DNA from: an uncultured Lachnospiraceae bacterium
GTDB taxonomy: Bacteria; Bacillota; Clostridia; Lachnospirales; Lachnospiraceae
DNA: 52,137 nt
Reading direction: 5' to 3'
NCBI GenBank assembly: GCA_910588965.1
Contig: CAJUSO010000024.1
Coordinates: forward strand, 1-52,137
Below, in pieces: positions 38,301 through 46,847 of the stretch. How positions within the stretch are numbered: the first letter of the stretch is position 1; the number at the start of each line of letters is the position of its first letter. The notes beneath the pieces are model-generated. The model was not told where the DNA came from and ran no database searches. It saw nothing but the letters and a program-made list of their open reading frames with translations. Both the position numbers and the translations under genes were made by a program.

Positions 38301-39965
38301 GGGAACATTGTAATCATAGACCTCCCGCAGAAAAACCTGCTGCGGCAAGAGGGCGTGGAAATTATAGGGCACTCAAAGGTCAAGGCTTCCAGTACGCTCT
38401 TTATTGGGGCGCCGGATCCTGCTGGCAAGAGCGACTGGATTACATCGGAAGCACAGAACCAGGCCTTCCTGGAAGCATGCAGGACGGGCGTGATGCCCCA
38501 AAAGGATCCGACGACAGGATATGTGTACCAAGACACAGACAAAATCTCAGACATGCCCTACATAAAATATACCCCAGACCAGCTGATAGACGGCATTGAT
38601 TGGGATTTGGATAATTATGATGAGATACAGCAGTTCTTTATGGGAGAGGGTTTTCCCTTCTGGGTGGAAATCAAGCTTCCAAAGCCTGCAAAGCTGGACT
38701 GGGCAGGGATCTCTACAAGGCTGGTAGGGGGATCTGAGGCTTCCAACCGGCTGGTCATTAAGGCAAAGAATGAAGGGGACGAGGGATGGAAGGAAATCCT
38801 TGACCATTCCCAGACAAGCGTATATGGTTTCCAGGAAGGCAGCCTGAACGGCGTCTACCAGTACCTGCGCCTGGAAGTGCTTGGCAATGCCAAGGGCACC
38901 TGGGCGTCCGGCGTCTTCGAGCTCCAGGTAGGGGGCCAGCTGATTGCGCAAAATACAGAAGGGCTGGCAACGCTGATTACGAAAGGGCAGGATCTGGTAA
39001 AGAACCATGCGTCCGAGTATACATTTGAGACAATGAGCAGCTTGCAGAATATCCTAAAGGAAGTGGAGGGGCTGTATGCTTCTGGAGGCGTGACAGAAGC
39101 AGAGGTCACAGAATTTACGAAGAAGCTGGAAGGGGCAATCAACGGCCTTGTAAAAAATGGCAATCCCACGCCTGGGCCATCGGTGACAGGGATCCGCTTG
39201 AAAAAGGAAAAAGCAGACCTGATAGCCGGCGGGTACCTGATCCTGGAGGAGGTTTTGACGCCAGAAGGTGCAGTAAGCAAGGTAGAATGGAAGAGCAGCA
39301 ATCCAAAGGTTGCAGATGTGGATCCTAACAAGGGCGTTGTAGAGGCACGGAAGGCCGGGAAGGCGGTTATCACAGCTACGGCGGAAGGCAAGACAGCCAA
39401 ATGTACGCTCACCGTATACAATGCGGCAAAAGCTTTGGGCGTAAAGGCTTCTGGCTATACTCTGGCTGGTAATAAGCTTGTCCTTGCGAAGGGGAAAAAG
39501 GCTGTGCTGAAAGCAGCCGTAACGACAAAGGGCGCCAAGAAGGGCGTTACCTTCGAGAGTTCCAAGCCTTCCGTCATAAAGGTGGCTTCAAATGGGACGC
39601 TTACAGCGAAAAAGGCTGGCAAAGCCCGGATTACGGTGGCTTCTTCCGATGGCAGGTGCAAAAAAACATATACCGTCTATGTAGCGGCCAAGGCAGCCAA
39701 CGCAACGAAGGTAACATCGAAGGTAAAAACCATAAGCCTTACGAAAAAAGGAGATACTTACAATTTGGCAGCAAAACTGTCTTGTTCTAAGAAAGGCACA
39801 TCCGCCAATAAGATTACGTCCAAATATATCTATAAGAGTTCAAATACCAAGGCTGTAAAGGTGGATAAGTACGGCGTGGTGAAGGCTGTTAAGAAAGGAA
39901 AGGCAGTTATCACGGTGAAGAACGGGAAAGGGGCAGTAAAAATAACCGTAAAGGTGAAGAAGTAA
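35325..39965 (+). CDS. Giant secreted GH43-like glycosidase with discoidin-like, FIVAR and Ig-like modules
   Basis: 1546 residues from ATG 35325 (AAGGAGG upstream). Signal peptide ~1-29 (ASLFIAVSMTVTASASPVMA). Residues ~59-114 are a Glu/Gly repeat built on DQAGEGSGLEGEG. A five-blade-type GH43 region starts at ~175 (MYDTNGRPIQAHGGGFLKV, LVNWIDVGVVLGP, LERPKLVFNAKTGQYVLWVH) and resumes at ~823 (YLFTSAQSGWSPNQGQYA, YIFMGDRWNEGM). Between them lie two chitobiase-C-like units (LHYTVDGSEPT ~612, VYYTVDGADPV ~729). Then a discoidin-like domain ~1086-1204, a FIVAR helical unit ~1209-1279, and three Ig-like domains ending in VKITVKVKK. It probably cleaves galactose- or arabinose-containing side chains at the cell surface; specificity is inference. 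No LPXTG or SLH anchor. Confidence 0.85.
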   Translation: MKWKKAASLFIAVSMTVTASASPVMASGPEGTVTEVSSEADVGKMLDTAMEGIYDSQEGGAGEGLDQAGEGLGLEGEGLDQAGEGSGLEGEGSDQAGEGSGLAGEGSDQAEEESQTPPASGKEDRREAAAEELFGAAEEEGLAGAEELGEELRENLAKQAQVLETDNVIESGKTMYDTNGRPIQAHGGGFLKVPKGTQVNSAGERLAEDTYYWVGEDKSNNSAIGNPVHMYKSSDLVNWIDVGVVLGPKSKTATGRTPLNHCKLERPKLVFNAKTGQYVLWVHYETSVSYSASELLVATSKYVEGNGVVKVEENSYQNATSYDIVEQPTRIGETVTADSGKVHFRPASGDNDPQAFGDRYGSGIEDWDSALGNSKEWNPTRPAQAEYPLFAELYDDAPEIRNTKDVTVVADSQNAGKNQITVSGLQEATKTDQLPNGITAEPGEKYRLLQEGSISNKVRDMEDGDYGVSGLHTGGDWWSYHLNDLQNDTTLKAATVRMSDYDPTYYYLYQKSYHEAYQNPGSVQSKNDYLLRYPAQDADGNVVASETVSQQYDIVDNEADETKWNEMKDPVIHPDKTETQLDGTVLLNPYDMVFITCDTQYVGDRANIVSLHYTVDGSEPTQDSPSYNRGWMTQAFVYDKAKMRNGAISVKEAVDASGDNTFTLKVAAITKDGQQKSATVSQKFRIVTDEEEQKYTPVYKPVLPSPSGRYAGVGYKELKMFCPTYDAEVYYTVDGADPVKVLPRKGDNLGYGSRDFTVYEDPKTGKAYLITAQDHIYIRVWELNDDYTNVNTRKEYDIYVGNHREAPALVRTGMGTADTADDFVYLFTSAQSGWSPNQGQYARTQDIANGFNQPRIGAEKLTDHAVYMDLDANGTLARDGLYPNNTNTEHKTEAKGQGFGYRNGQAAWSDLQPFGDSTNYRSQPTKIFDIGTPEKPQYIFMGDRWNEGMLAKSTYCFYQLEIDSSAKGPMGADSGLAKLTYNPRLKLEKKADGNIVIIDLPQKNLLRQEGVEIIGHSKVKASSTLFIGAPDPAGKSDWITSEAQNQAFLEACRTGVMPQKDPTTGYVYQDTDKISDMPYIKYTPDQLIDGIDWDLDNYDEIQQFFMGEGFPFWVEIKLPKPAKLDWAGISTRLVGGSEASNRLVIKAKNEGDEGWKEILDHSQTSVYGFQEGSLNGVYQYLRLEVLGNAKGTWASGVFELQVGGQLIAQNTEGLATLITKGQDLVKNHASEYTFETMSSLQNILKEVEGLYASGGVTEAEVTEFTKKLEGAINGLVKNGNPTPGPSVTGIRLKKEKADLIAGGYLILEEVLTPEGAVSKVEWKSSNPKVADVDPNKGVVEARKAGKAVITATAEGKTAKCTLTVYNAAKALGVKASGYTLAGNKLVLAKGKKAVLKAAVTTKGAKKGVTFESSKPSVIKVASNGTLTAKKAGKARITVASSDGRCKKTYTVYVAAKAANATKVTSKVKTISLTKKGDTYNLAAKLSCSKKGTSANKITSKYIYKSSNTKAVKVDKYGVVKAVKKGKAVITVKNGKGAVKITVKVKK
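35506..35664 (+). repeat. Glu/Gly coding repeats near the N-terminus of the GH43-like protein
   Basis: Tandem units of about 39 bases (13 codons) encode variants of DQAGEGSGLEGEG, four to five copies, nearly identical at the DNA level. The stretch probably forms a flexible acidic spacer after the signal peptide and could vary in length between strains. Confidence 0.75.
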
Positions 39966-40055
39966 GGGACGCTGATGTCCGGATATCTGTAAGGATATAT
40001 CCCCTGGCAGGCAGGCGGGGCATTGCCTGCCGGGGAAAGATGCAGGAGGGAAATG

Positions 40056-43031
40056 ATGATAAGATTAAAAAAATGCGTAAGCGCTGTTACAGCCGCCGCC
40101 ATAATGTTTACTTTTGTATTTCCCGCGCAAGAGGCCAGGCTGCCAGTCTATGCGGCGGAAAGCGATGCTAAGGCCCAGAGTGGGAAAATGTTCATTGATG
40201 AGGAAGAACTGAAGAAAGAAGTGATAAAGGATTTTTCCCAGAAGATGGAGCTGAAAGCAGAGAACGTGACAGGTAGCGAGCCATGGAATAGCGACCAGAC
40301 GAATGGCGTGGCAAACGTAGTGGACGGGGACTATAATACGTTTTTTGACGGTGTGGAAGAAGGATGGGTAGAAATCGATCTGGGCAGCGAGGTAAAGGTT
40401 GGGGTTATCGGCTACGCCCCAAGGCCAGGCATGCAGTGGAGGTGCGAGGGAGGGGAATTTTTTGGCTCAAACGATGGGGTGGCTTGGACGCCAATCTATC
40501 AGATAGGCACAGTCCCCCCGAATGGGATTAGCTATGTATGCTTTAATGAATTTAACGGGGAGTTGGCCAGCGCCCCATCCTACCGTTATATACGGTATGA
40601 GCAGATGTCCAAGGAAGGGAAGGAATGCGCCAACATCGCGGAGATTGAAGTGTTTTCCTTAAAAGATGGGTTTCAGTTCCCAGATTCCTTGCAAAGCTGG
40701 GTTGCTTATTATGAAGGGAAGATGGAACAGAAAAAGGCGGAAGGCCACAGCTATACCCCAGAGTCCCAAGATGGTTTCGACCGTGCGCTGGCTGAAGCAA
40801 AGGCATTGTTTGGATCTGCAGACGAAGCGGCAAAGTCAGAAGCCCGCAATAAGATGATTGAGGCGTTTCTGGCATTAAAGGAAGTCTTTGCATTTATCAA
40901 GTCAGAACTTCCGACCATAGCGCCAGCGGCAAGCCTGCAGCAGGTTTTACCAACCGCCATATCCGTCCAGTATGAAGAGGAAAATGAGCCCCATGAGGAG
41001 GGGGTGGCCTGGAGCGGGCTTCCGGGTGCAACGGTATTGGGCAGTGTGGAAGTGACAGGCACATTAGAAAGCGGCCGCATATTTACCCATGATATCAGCC
41101 TCTACGATGAGAAAATGGTGTACTTCTTTGACTGTAATGCAGGGACGTCTCCATCCCCTTACTTTAACCAGCTGGAAGATGTGCTGCAAGATCAGCTCCG
41201 TAACACTGCTGCGGATCAGGCTTATTCAGAAAAAACAAAAGCAGGATATGCAGGAATCCTTGGCACGGACATGGAAGGGAAAGCCGGAGCAGATATGTGG
41301 TCCCGGGGGTATCAGGCAAAAGAGGGGAAAGATCTGGAGTATGCCTTTCATTTAGAGCCGGGGGAATACAAGGCTGTGGGCGGCTATCAGGATTGGGACG
41401 GCGTGGACAGGCAGATGGATATGGCTGTTTCCGTATCCTGGGAAGGCCAGACGGTGGAGCTGGCAGCCAAAGAAGTTACCCTGCCCAAGGGAGGAAGGCG
41501 CCAGGAAGATATCGCTTTTTCCTTAGACCATGAGGCAGATGTAACTATCACAGTGGGAAAATCTGGGGAAAACAGCCCTGTCTTAAGCTGGGTAGCCGTT
41601 ATGCAGGAGACAAAGTACGACAAAATGGATACGGATAAGGAGCTTTTGGCTGAGGCAATCCGAAAGGCAGAAAGCCTGAAGAAGGAAGATTATACCAGCC
41701 AAAGCTGGAATAGTACGAGTGCGCGGCGGCAAAGGGCTTTGGACGCGGCGAAAGAGGCAAAACGGAGCGAAATCCTGACCCAGGCGCAGGTAGACGCAGC
41801 GGCAGCAGAACTGGTAGAGGCCTTACAGGGGCTTGTGACGGTGAAATCTGCTTTGGAAGAAGGGATTAAAGCCAATACGGTTGCAGGTTCCGAGCAAAGC
41901 AAATACACGGCAGCAAGCTGGGAAGCCTACGACGCCAAGCTGCAGGCAGCCCTGGCGCTTTTAGAGAAAGAAACCCTGACAGAGAATGAGGCAAACAAGG
42001 CTTTGAAGGATTTGGTTGCTGCGAAGGCAGCTTTGGCATACTCAGATAAGACACAGTTGGATGCGGCAATCAGCCAGGCAGAACAGCTTAAGCAGGAGGA
42101 ATATACCCAGGAGACATGGTCTGTGTTTGCACAGAAGCTTACAGACGCCAAGAAGGTACAAGCATCCAAAGAGGCATCCCAGGCGGAGGTGGACGCTGCG
42201 AAGGAAGGCTTGATGGCTGCCAGGGATGCCCTAGTGACCATAAAGTCTGTCCAGGAAGCGCTGAAAAGGGATTTGGAAGCTGTTATTAAAGCCAATACCG
42301 TTGCAGATTCTGAGAAAGGCCAGTATACGGAGGCAAGCTGGAACGCTTACAAGTCTGTGCTGGAGGAAGCGAAGGGGCTTTTGGCAGATGGAAGCCTGAC
42401 AGCAGAAGATGTGGCCAAGATGGGGCAGTCCCTGCGGGATGCAAAATCCAATCTGGAAAAAAAGAGGGTAACCAAGAAAAACCAAGCCATCCGATATAGC
42501 AAATCCTTGCAAAAGGCATATGGCGCGAAAGCTTTCCGGCTGGATGCCAAAGTTACCGTAGGGGATGGCAGGCTAAGCTACCGGTCTTCAGATAAAAAGG
42601 TGGCGGTTGTTGATAAGAATGGGAAGGTAACGCTTAAGGGGAGCGGCGTATGCACGATTACTGCAACGGCGGCGGCAACTGCATTATACAACAAAAAGTC
42701 TGTCAGCATTTCCCTAAAGGTGACCCCCAAAAAGCCTGTTTTAAGCAGTGCAAAAGCCGTGAAAGGCAAAAAGCTGGCAGTAAAATGGAAGAAGGTTTCC
42801 AAGGCGGACGGGTACTTAATCCAATACGCCCTGAAGAAGGATTTTAAAGGCGCAAAGAAGATAGAGGTTAAGAAGCCGGGTATAACCTCCGCCACCATGA
42901 AAGGGCTGAAAGCAGGCAAGAAATATTATGTGCGCATCTGTGCCTATAAGAAAGTGAAGATTAACAAGAAGAACACAAAACTCTGCAGTGCATGGAGCGC
43001 AAAGAAAACGTCCGAGAAGGTTAAGAAGTGA
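40056..43031 (+). CDS. Large secreted adhesin-like protein: discoidin, FIVAR, Ig-like and FN3-like domains
   Basis: 991 residues from ATG 40056 (ATG 40053 is too close to AGGAGGG). Signal peptide ~1-34 ending PVYAAES. Discoidin domain ~68-200 (VVDGDYNTFFDGVEEGWVEI, SYRYIRYEQM). A FIVAR-like helical unit ~209-282, a Big_4-like domain ~289-355 (PTAISVQYEEE, VEVTGTLESG), a carbohydrate-binding-like sandwich ~355-519 (GYQDWDGVDRQMDMAVSV), four FIVAR repeats ~527-805 (SWEAYDAKLQAALALLEKE type), an Ig-like domain ~805-894 and an FN3-like domain ~894-991 ending KTSEKVKK. No catalytic domain recognised. It lies 90 bp after the GH43-like gene and probably binds the same glycans (inference). Confidence 0.82.
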   Translation: MIRLKKCVSAVTAAAIMFTFVFPAQEARLPVYAAESDAKAQSGKMFIDEEELKKEVIKDFSQKMELKAENVTGSEPWNSDQTNGVANVVDGDYNTFFDGVEEGWVEIDLGSEVKVGVIGYAPRPGMQWRCEGGEFFGSNDGVAWTPIYQIGTVPPNGISYVCFNEFNGELASAPSYRYIRYEQMSKEGKECANIAEIEVFSLKDGFQFPDSLQSWVAYYEGKMEQKKAEGHSYTPESQDGFDRALAEAKALFGSADEAAKSEARNKMIEAFLALKEVFAFIKSELPTIAPAASLQQVLPTAISVQYEEENEPHEEGVAWSGLPGATVLGSVEVTGTLESGRIFTHDISLYDEKMVYFFDCNAGTSPSPYFNQLEDVLQDQLRNTAADQAYSEKTKAGYAGILGTDMEGKAGADMWSRGYQAKEGKDLEYAFHLEPGEYKAVGGYQDWDGVDRQMDMAVSVSWEGQTVELAAKEVTLPKGGRRQEDIAFSLDHEADVTITVGKSGENSPVLSWVAVMQETKYDKMDTDKELLAEAIRKAESLKKEDYTSQSWNSTSARRQRALDAAKEAKRSEILTQAQVDAAAAELVEALQGLVTVKSALEEGIKANTVAGSEQSKYTAASWEAYDAKLQAALALLEKETLTENEANKALKDLVAAKAALAYSDKTQLDAAISQAEQLKQEEYTQETWSVFAQKLTDAKKVQASKEASQAEVDAAKEGLMAARDALVTIKSVQEALKRDLEAVIKANTVADSEKGQYTEASWNAYKSVLEEAKGLLADGSLTAEDVAKMGQSLRDAKSNLEKKRVTKKNQAIRYSKSLQKAYGAKAFRLDAKVTVGDGRLSYRSSDKKVAVVDKNGKVTLKGSGVCTITATAAATALYNKKSVSISLKVTPKKPVLSSAKAVKGKKLAVKWKKVSKADGYLIQYALKKDFKGAKKIEVKKPGITSATMKGLKAGKKYYVRICAYKKVKINKKNTKLCSAWSAKKTSEKVKK

Positions 43032-43340
43032 TCCTAATTTAAGAAACCTATTGTATTACAATAGTATTGGGATACATTATGATAATACAAAGGCATCCGA
43101 AAGAAACCGTAGTGGGGTAACGTTATCCCGCAAAAGGGGGCTGTTGCACTGGAATTGGTGCGCAGTTCCCTTTTCTTCTTAAGAGAAGGCGCGGCTCTCT
43201 GGGGATCCCTCCGTTTCTTTGCGCAAAAATCCACAGGAATAGAAAAAAAGATTATATTTCTGGCGGGATTGTGTTATATTGTTATAGCAGATAGATTGTG
43301 CGGGAGTATCATTAGTATAATGCCTTAGGAGGTGGCTGCA
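43032..43340. other. Intergenic stretch with terminator
   Basis: 309 bp without a gene. Apart from the terminator at 43133-43183 it holds an AT-rich segment just before the GNAT gene that may carry its promoter (TATATT/TATAGC near 43276-43290), which I could not define. Confidence 0.6.
43133..43183 (+). terminator. Intrinsic terminator of the surface-protein genes
   Basis: AAAGGGGGCTG (43133-43143) pairs with CAGTTCCCTTT (43163-43173), two G-U pairs, with an inner GCAC/GTGC stem, followed by TTCTTCTT. Confidence 0.85.
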
Positions 43341-44267
43341 ATGCCGTTAAAAGGAGTCCTTTTTTCCCTGAATGAACTGAATCTTGCCCGTCCCCAAGAC
43401 CCAGAGCGCTTTGTAATGGAGGACGCCCTGACGGAGCTTTTGGATACCCTGCCCCACTACGGCGCCCAGCCCATCCAGCTGGACGCCTTCCATCCTTCCA
43501 CGCCCCAAGACCTGTGCGCCCTCCTGGCTTTGCACCATATTTCGCCCCAGGAAGCCCTTTTGCTTGCTGCTACAGATAAGACCCTTTCCCTGGCAGACGG
43601 CCTTGCGCTTGCCACATTAGGCTACCGTAACCCAACCCTCCCCCAGCAGTCCCTGCGCCAGCCAGAGCTCCTGGTGGAAGGCTTTGATGAGGTGGATTTC
43701 CATTTCCTGGAACAGGTACTCCAGCGCAGGCACAACCTCCCTTGGACAGTGCTGGAGACGAGGCGCTGCATCCTGCGGGAAATAGAACTGGGGGATTTGG
43801 ACGACTTATACCGCCTGTACCAGGGGAAGGGCATTACGGATTATATGGAGCCTATGTATGAAAGGGAAAAGGAGGAGGCCTATACCAAGGCTTATATCAA
43901 GAACATGTACCGTTTTTATGGGTATGGGATGTGGGTTGCCTTGGAGAAGGCAAGCGGGGAAATAATCGGCAGGGCGGGCATACAGAACATGTCCCTCCAA
44001 GGGGAGGCTATCCTGGAATTGGGCTATATGGTGGGGGAGCCTTACCAGAACCAGGGGTATGCGACAGAGCTGTGCCAGGCTATCCTGGAATTTGCCAGGG
44101 AGAAGACGGGCTTTTCGGAAATCAGCTGCCTGATACACAAGGAAAATAGAATTTCCATCCATTTGGCGGCCAAATTGGGTTTTTCCTGGCAGGAAGAGGT
44201 AGAAATCAAGGGAAAAACGATGCAAAGATACAAGAAAACGTTGCAATTTCAGAAAAAAGTATTATAA
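43341..44267 (+). CDS. GNAT family acetyltransferase with degenerate HAD-like N-terminal domain
   Basis: 308 residues from ATG 43341 (TAGGAGGTGG upstream). Residues 1-~140 follow the path of a HAD hydrolase (KGVLFSLNELNLARPQ, ALATLGYRNP, LLVEGFDEVDFHFLEQV) but the catalytic DxD is replaced by FSLNEL. Residues ~145-305 form a GNAT domain of the RimJ/RimL kind (TRRCILREIELGDLDDLYRL, ELGYMVGEPYQNQGYATE with the acetyl-CoA loop, ENRISIHLAAKLGF). Substrate is unknown. Its last codons overlap the -10 box of the rel promoter. Confidence 0.85.
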   Translation: MPLKGVLFSLNELNLARPQDPERFVMEDALTELLDTLPHYGAQPIQLDAFHPSTPQDLCALLALHHISPQEALLLAATDKTLSLADGLALATLGYRNPTLPQQSLRQPELLVEGFDEVDFHFLEQVLQRRHNLPWTVLETRRCILREIELGDLDDLYRLYQGKGITDYMEPMYEREKEEAYTKAYIKNMYRFYGYGMWVALEKASGEIIGRAGIQNMSLQGEAILELGYMVGEPYQNQGYATELCQAILEFAREKTGFSEISCLIHKENRISIHLAAKLGFSWQEEVEIKGKTMQRYKKTLQFQKKVL

Positions 44268-44268
44268 T
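44241..44268 (+). promoter_or_regulatory. Promoter of rel overlapping the 3' end of the GNAT gene
   Basis: TTGCAA (44241-44246) and TATAAT (44263-44268) with a 16-base spacer; the TATAAT contains the GNAT stop codon. Confidence 0.65.
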
Positions 44269-44331
44269 GTAGCTTATTACGAAAATGAAGTGAGGATAAC
44301 AGCGGGAGAGTTATAAGACGGAGAAATGCCT

Positions 44332-46662
44332 ATGGAAGATATGAAAAAGATTGAATGGGAAGAACAAGATGAAATTGCAATGCGAAAGGACCATATTAAG
44401 CCGACAAAGGAATTTGTAAGCCCAGAGAGCCTATATGGGGAATTGATTGCCAGTGTGAGGAGGTATCATCCATCTACAGATATTTCCCTGATTGAGAAAG
44501 CGTACAAGATTGCAGACGAGGCGCACAAGGGGCAGGCACGTAAGTCCGGGGAGGCCTACATTATCCACCCCCTCTGCGTGGCCATTATCCTGGCGGAGCT
44601 GGAACTGGATAAGGAGACCATTGTGGCAGGTATCCTCCATGATGTGGTGGAGGACACGGTCATGACAGAGGAAGAGATTGCCCAGGAATTCAGCGAGGAA
44701 GTAGCCCTTCTGGTGGACGGGGTCACCAAGCTGGGGAAGCTGTCTTACAAGGCGGATAAGGTGGAGGTGCAGGCAGAGAACCTGCGTAAGATGTTCCTGG
44801 CGATGGCCAAGGACATCCGCGTCATCCTGATTAAGCTTGCAGACCGCCTCCACAACATGCGTACCTTGAAATACATGAAGCCGGAGAAGCAGAAGGAAAA
44901 GGCAAGGGAAACCATGGATATTTATGCGCCCATTGCCCAGAGGCTTGGGATTTCCAAGGTGAAGATTGAACTGGATGACCTGTCTTTGAAGTATCTGGAG
45001 CCAGAGGCGTATTATGATTTGGTGGAGAAGGTGGCTGTCCGCAAAAGCGTGCGGGAAGAATACATTGACCAGCTGGTGGAGGAAGTGAAGGGGCACGTAG
45101 GCAGTGCAGGGATCCAGGCTTCCATTGATGGGCGCGCCAAGCATTTCTTCAGCATCTATAAGAAGATGGTGAACCAGGATAAGACGCTGGATCAGATTTA
45201 CGATCTGTTTGCCATCCGTGTCCTGGTGCGGTCCGTGATGGACTGCTATGCGGTACTTGGGGTCATCCATGAGAAGTATAAGCCGATTCCCGGCCGGTTT
45301 AAGGATTACATTGCCATGCCCAAGCCCAATATGTACCAGTCCCTGCATACGACTTTAATTGGGCCCACCGGGCAGCCCTTCGAGATCCAGATCCGTACCT
45401 ATGAGATGCACCGCACGGCAGAGTATGGGATTGCAGCCCATTGGAAATACAAGGAAGCCTCTAATGGCAACAAGGTGTCCGAGAAGAGCCAGGAAGAGGC
45501 GAAGCTGAGCTGGCTCAAGCAGATCCTGGAGTGGCAGAGGGATATGTCTGACAACCGGGAGTTTATGAACCTGTTAAAGAGCGATTTGGATTTGTTTGCA
45601 GATACGGTATTCTGTTTTACCCCTTCCGGGGACGTGAAGAACCTTCCCAATGGCTCCACGCCCATAGATTTCGCATATAATATCCATACGGCGGTAGGCA
45701 ATAAGATGATTGGCGCCAAGGTGAATGGGAAATTAGTGAATATTGATTATATCATCCAGAATGGGGACCGGATTGAAGTATTGACTTCCCAAAATTCCAG
45801 GGGCCCTAGCCGGGACTGGCTGAATATTGTCAAGAGCACCCAAGCCAAGAATAAGATTAACCAATGGTTCCGCAGTGAATTTAAGGAAGAGAACATTTCC
45901 AGGGGCAAGGATCTGCTGGCGCAGTATTGCAAAACGAAGAGCATCAACTGGCCGGAACTGAACCAGGCTTCTTACCAGAGCCGCATTATGCGCAAGTATG
46001 GCTTCCGTGACTGGGATTCTGTGCTGGCAGCGATTGGCCATGGAGGCCTGAAGGAAGGCCAGATTATCAATAAGATGCAGGAATACTGCCGGAAGGACCG
46101 CAAGCATATCCTGACGGATGCAGATATCTTGGAGCAGATGGCAAGCGACGGCATGGAAAATGCTGCTTCCAGCGGGGGCGGGGAACGCAGGAAAACGCCC
46201 TGTTCGAAGAGCGGCATTGTGGTGAAGGGCGTTGATGACGTGGCAGTCCGTTTTTCCCGCTGCTGTGCGCCGGTGCCTGGGGATGAGATTGTGGGGTTTG
46301 TCACCAGGGGGAGGGGGATTTCCATCCACCGTACAGACTGCATCAACATCATTAATCTTACTGAGGTGGAACGTGCCCGGCTGCTGGACGCAGAATGGCA
46401 GAAGGCAGAAGGGGAAAATGGCCAGTACATGGCGGAAATCAAAATTTATGGGAATAACCGGGTGGGGCTGATTGTGGATATCACCAAGATCCTGACAGAG
46501 TGCCAGATTGACATCAGCGCGATCCATTCCAATACCAGTAAGCAGGGGGTTGCTACCATTACCATTGCCTTTGGCACGAAGGGCAAGGATGAGCTTGTAG
46601 GGCTGGTGGGGAAAATCCGCCAGGTAGAAAGCGTGATAGATATTGAGAGGACCCGCGGATAG
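44332..46662 (+). CDS. rel: Bifunctional (p)ppGpp synthetase/hydrolase Rel
   Basis: 776 residues from ATG 44332; ATG 44326 in frame is only two bases from GGAG and less likely. Domains in order: HD hydrolase (AYIIHPLCVAIILAELELD, VAGILHDVVEDT), synthetase (KHFFSIYKKM, YDLFAIRVLV, RFKDYIAMPKPNMYQSLHTT), TGS (FCFTPSGDVKNLPNGSTPID), and a C-terminal ACT domain (VGLIVDITKILTECQIDISA). An intact HD motif and the synthetase region indicate both activities. It sets the stringent response at the ribosome. It has its own promoter and is followed by a terminator. Confidence 0.96.
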   Translation: MEDMKKIEWEEQDEIAMRKDHIKPTKEFVSPESLYGELIASVRRYHPSTDISLIEKAYKIADEAHKGQARKSGEAYIIHPLCVAIILAELELDKETIVAGILHDVVEDTVMTEEEIAQEFSEEVALLVDGVTKLGKLSYKADKVEVQAENLRKMFLAMAKDIRVILIKLADRLHNMRTLKYMKPEKQKEKARETMDIYAPIAQRLGISKVKIELDDLSLKYLEPEAYYDLVEKVAVRKSVREEYIDQLVEEVKGHVGSAGIQASIDGRAKHFFSIYKKMVNQDKTLDQIYDLFAIRVLVRSVMDCYAVLGVIHEKYKPIPGRFKDYIAMPKPNMYQSLHTTLIGPTGQPFEIQIRTYEMHRTAEYGIAAHWKYKEASNGNKVSEKSQEEAKLSWLKQILEWQRDMSDNREFMNLLKSDLDLFADTVFCFTPSGDVKNLPNGSTPIDFAYNIHTAVGNKMIGAKVNGKLVNIDYIIQNGDRIEVLTSQNSRGPSRDWLNIVKSTQAKNKINQWFRSEFKEENISRGKDLLAQYCKTKSINWPELNQASYQSRIMRKYGFRDWDSVLAAIGHGGLKEGQIINKMQEYCRKDRKHILTDADILEQMASDGMENAASSGGGERRKTPCSKSGIVVKGVDDVAVRFSRCCAPVPGDEIVGFVTRGRGISIHRTDCINIINLTEVERARLLDAEWQKAEGENGQYMAEIKIYGNNRVGLIVDITKILTECQIDISAIHSNTSKQGVATITIAFGTKGKDELVGLVGKIRQVESVIDIERTRG

Positions 46663-46739
46663 GGCATGCCCTATAGCGGGAGATGGGATATTACGGGGGT
46701 TAGAGGGAACGATGGAAAAGATACATGCAGGTATTTGAG

Positions 46740-46768
46740 AAGCATCTATTGGAAGATAGATGCTTTTT
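46740..46768 (+). terminator. Intrinsic terminator after rel
   Basis: AAGCATCTAT (46740-46749) pairs with ATAGATGCTT (46756-46765) around a 6-base loop, then TTT. Confidence 0.85.
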
Positions 46769-46847
46769 GCATAAATATCTAGCCAATTTTTCCATGAAAG
46801 GTTATAATAGGATAGATATCCCTTTTTAGGAAGGAGCAAGGAAGATT

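Noticed and set aside
43110..43131. Near-palindrome GGGTAACGTTATCCC as an operator
   Set aside because: It is not placed at a promoter and lies just ahead of a terminator; evidence too thin.
45733..46839. 368-codon open frame antisense to rel
   Set aside because: No ribosome site or domain; the plus strand encodes conserved TGS and ACT domains of Rel.
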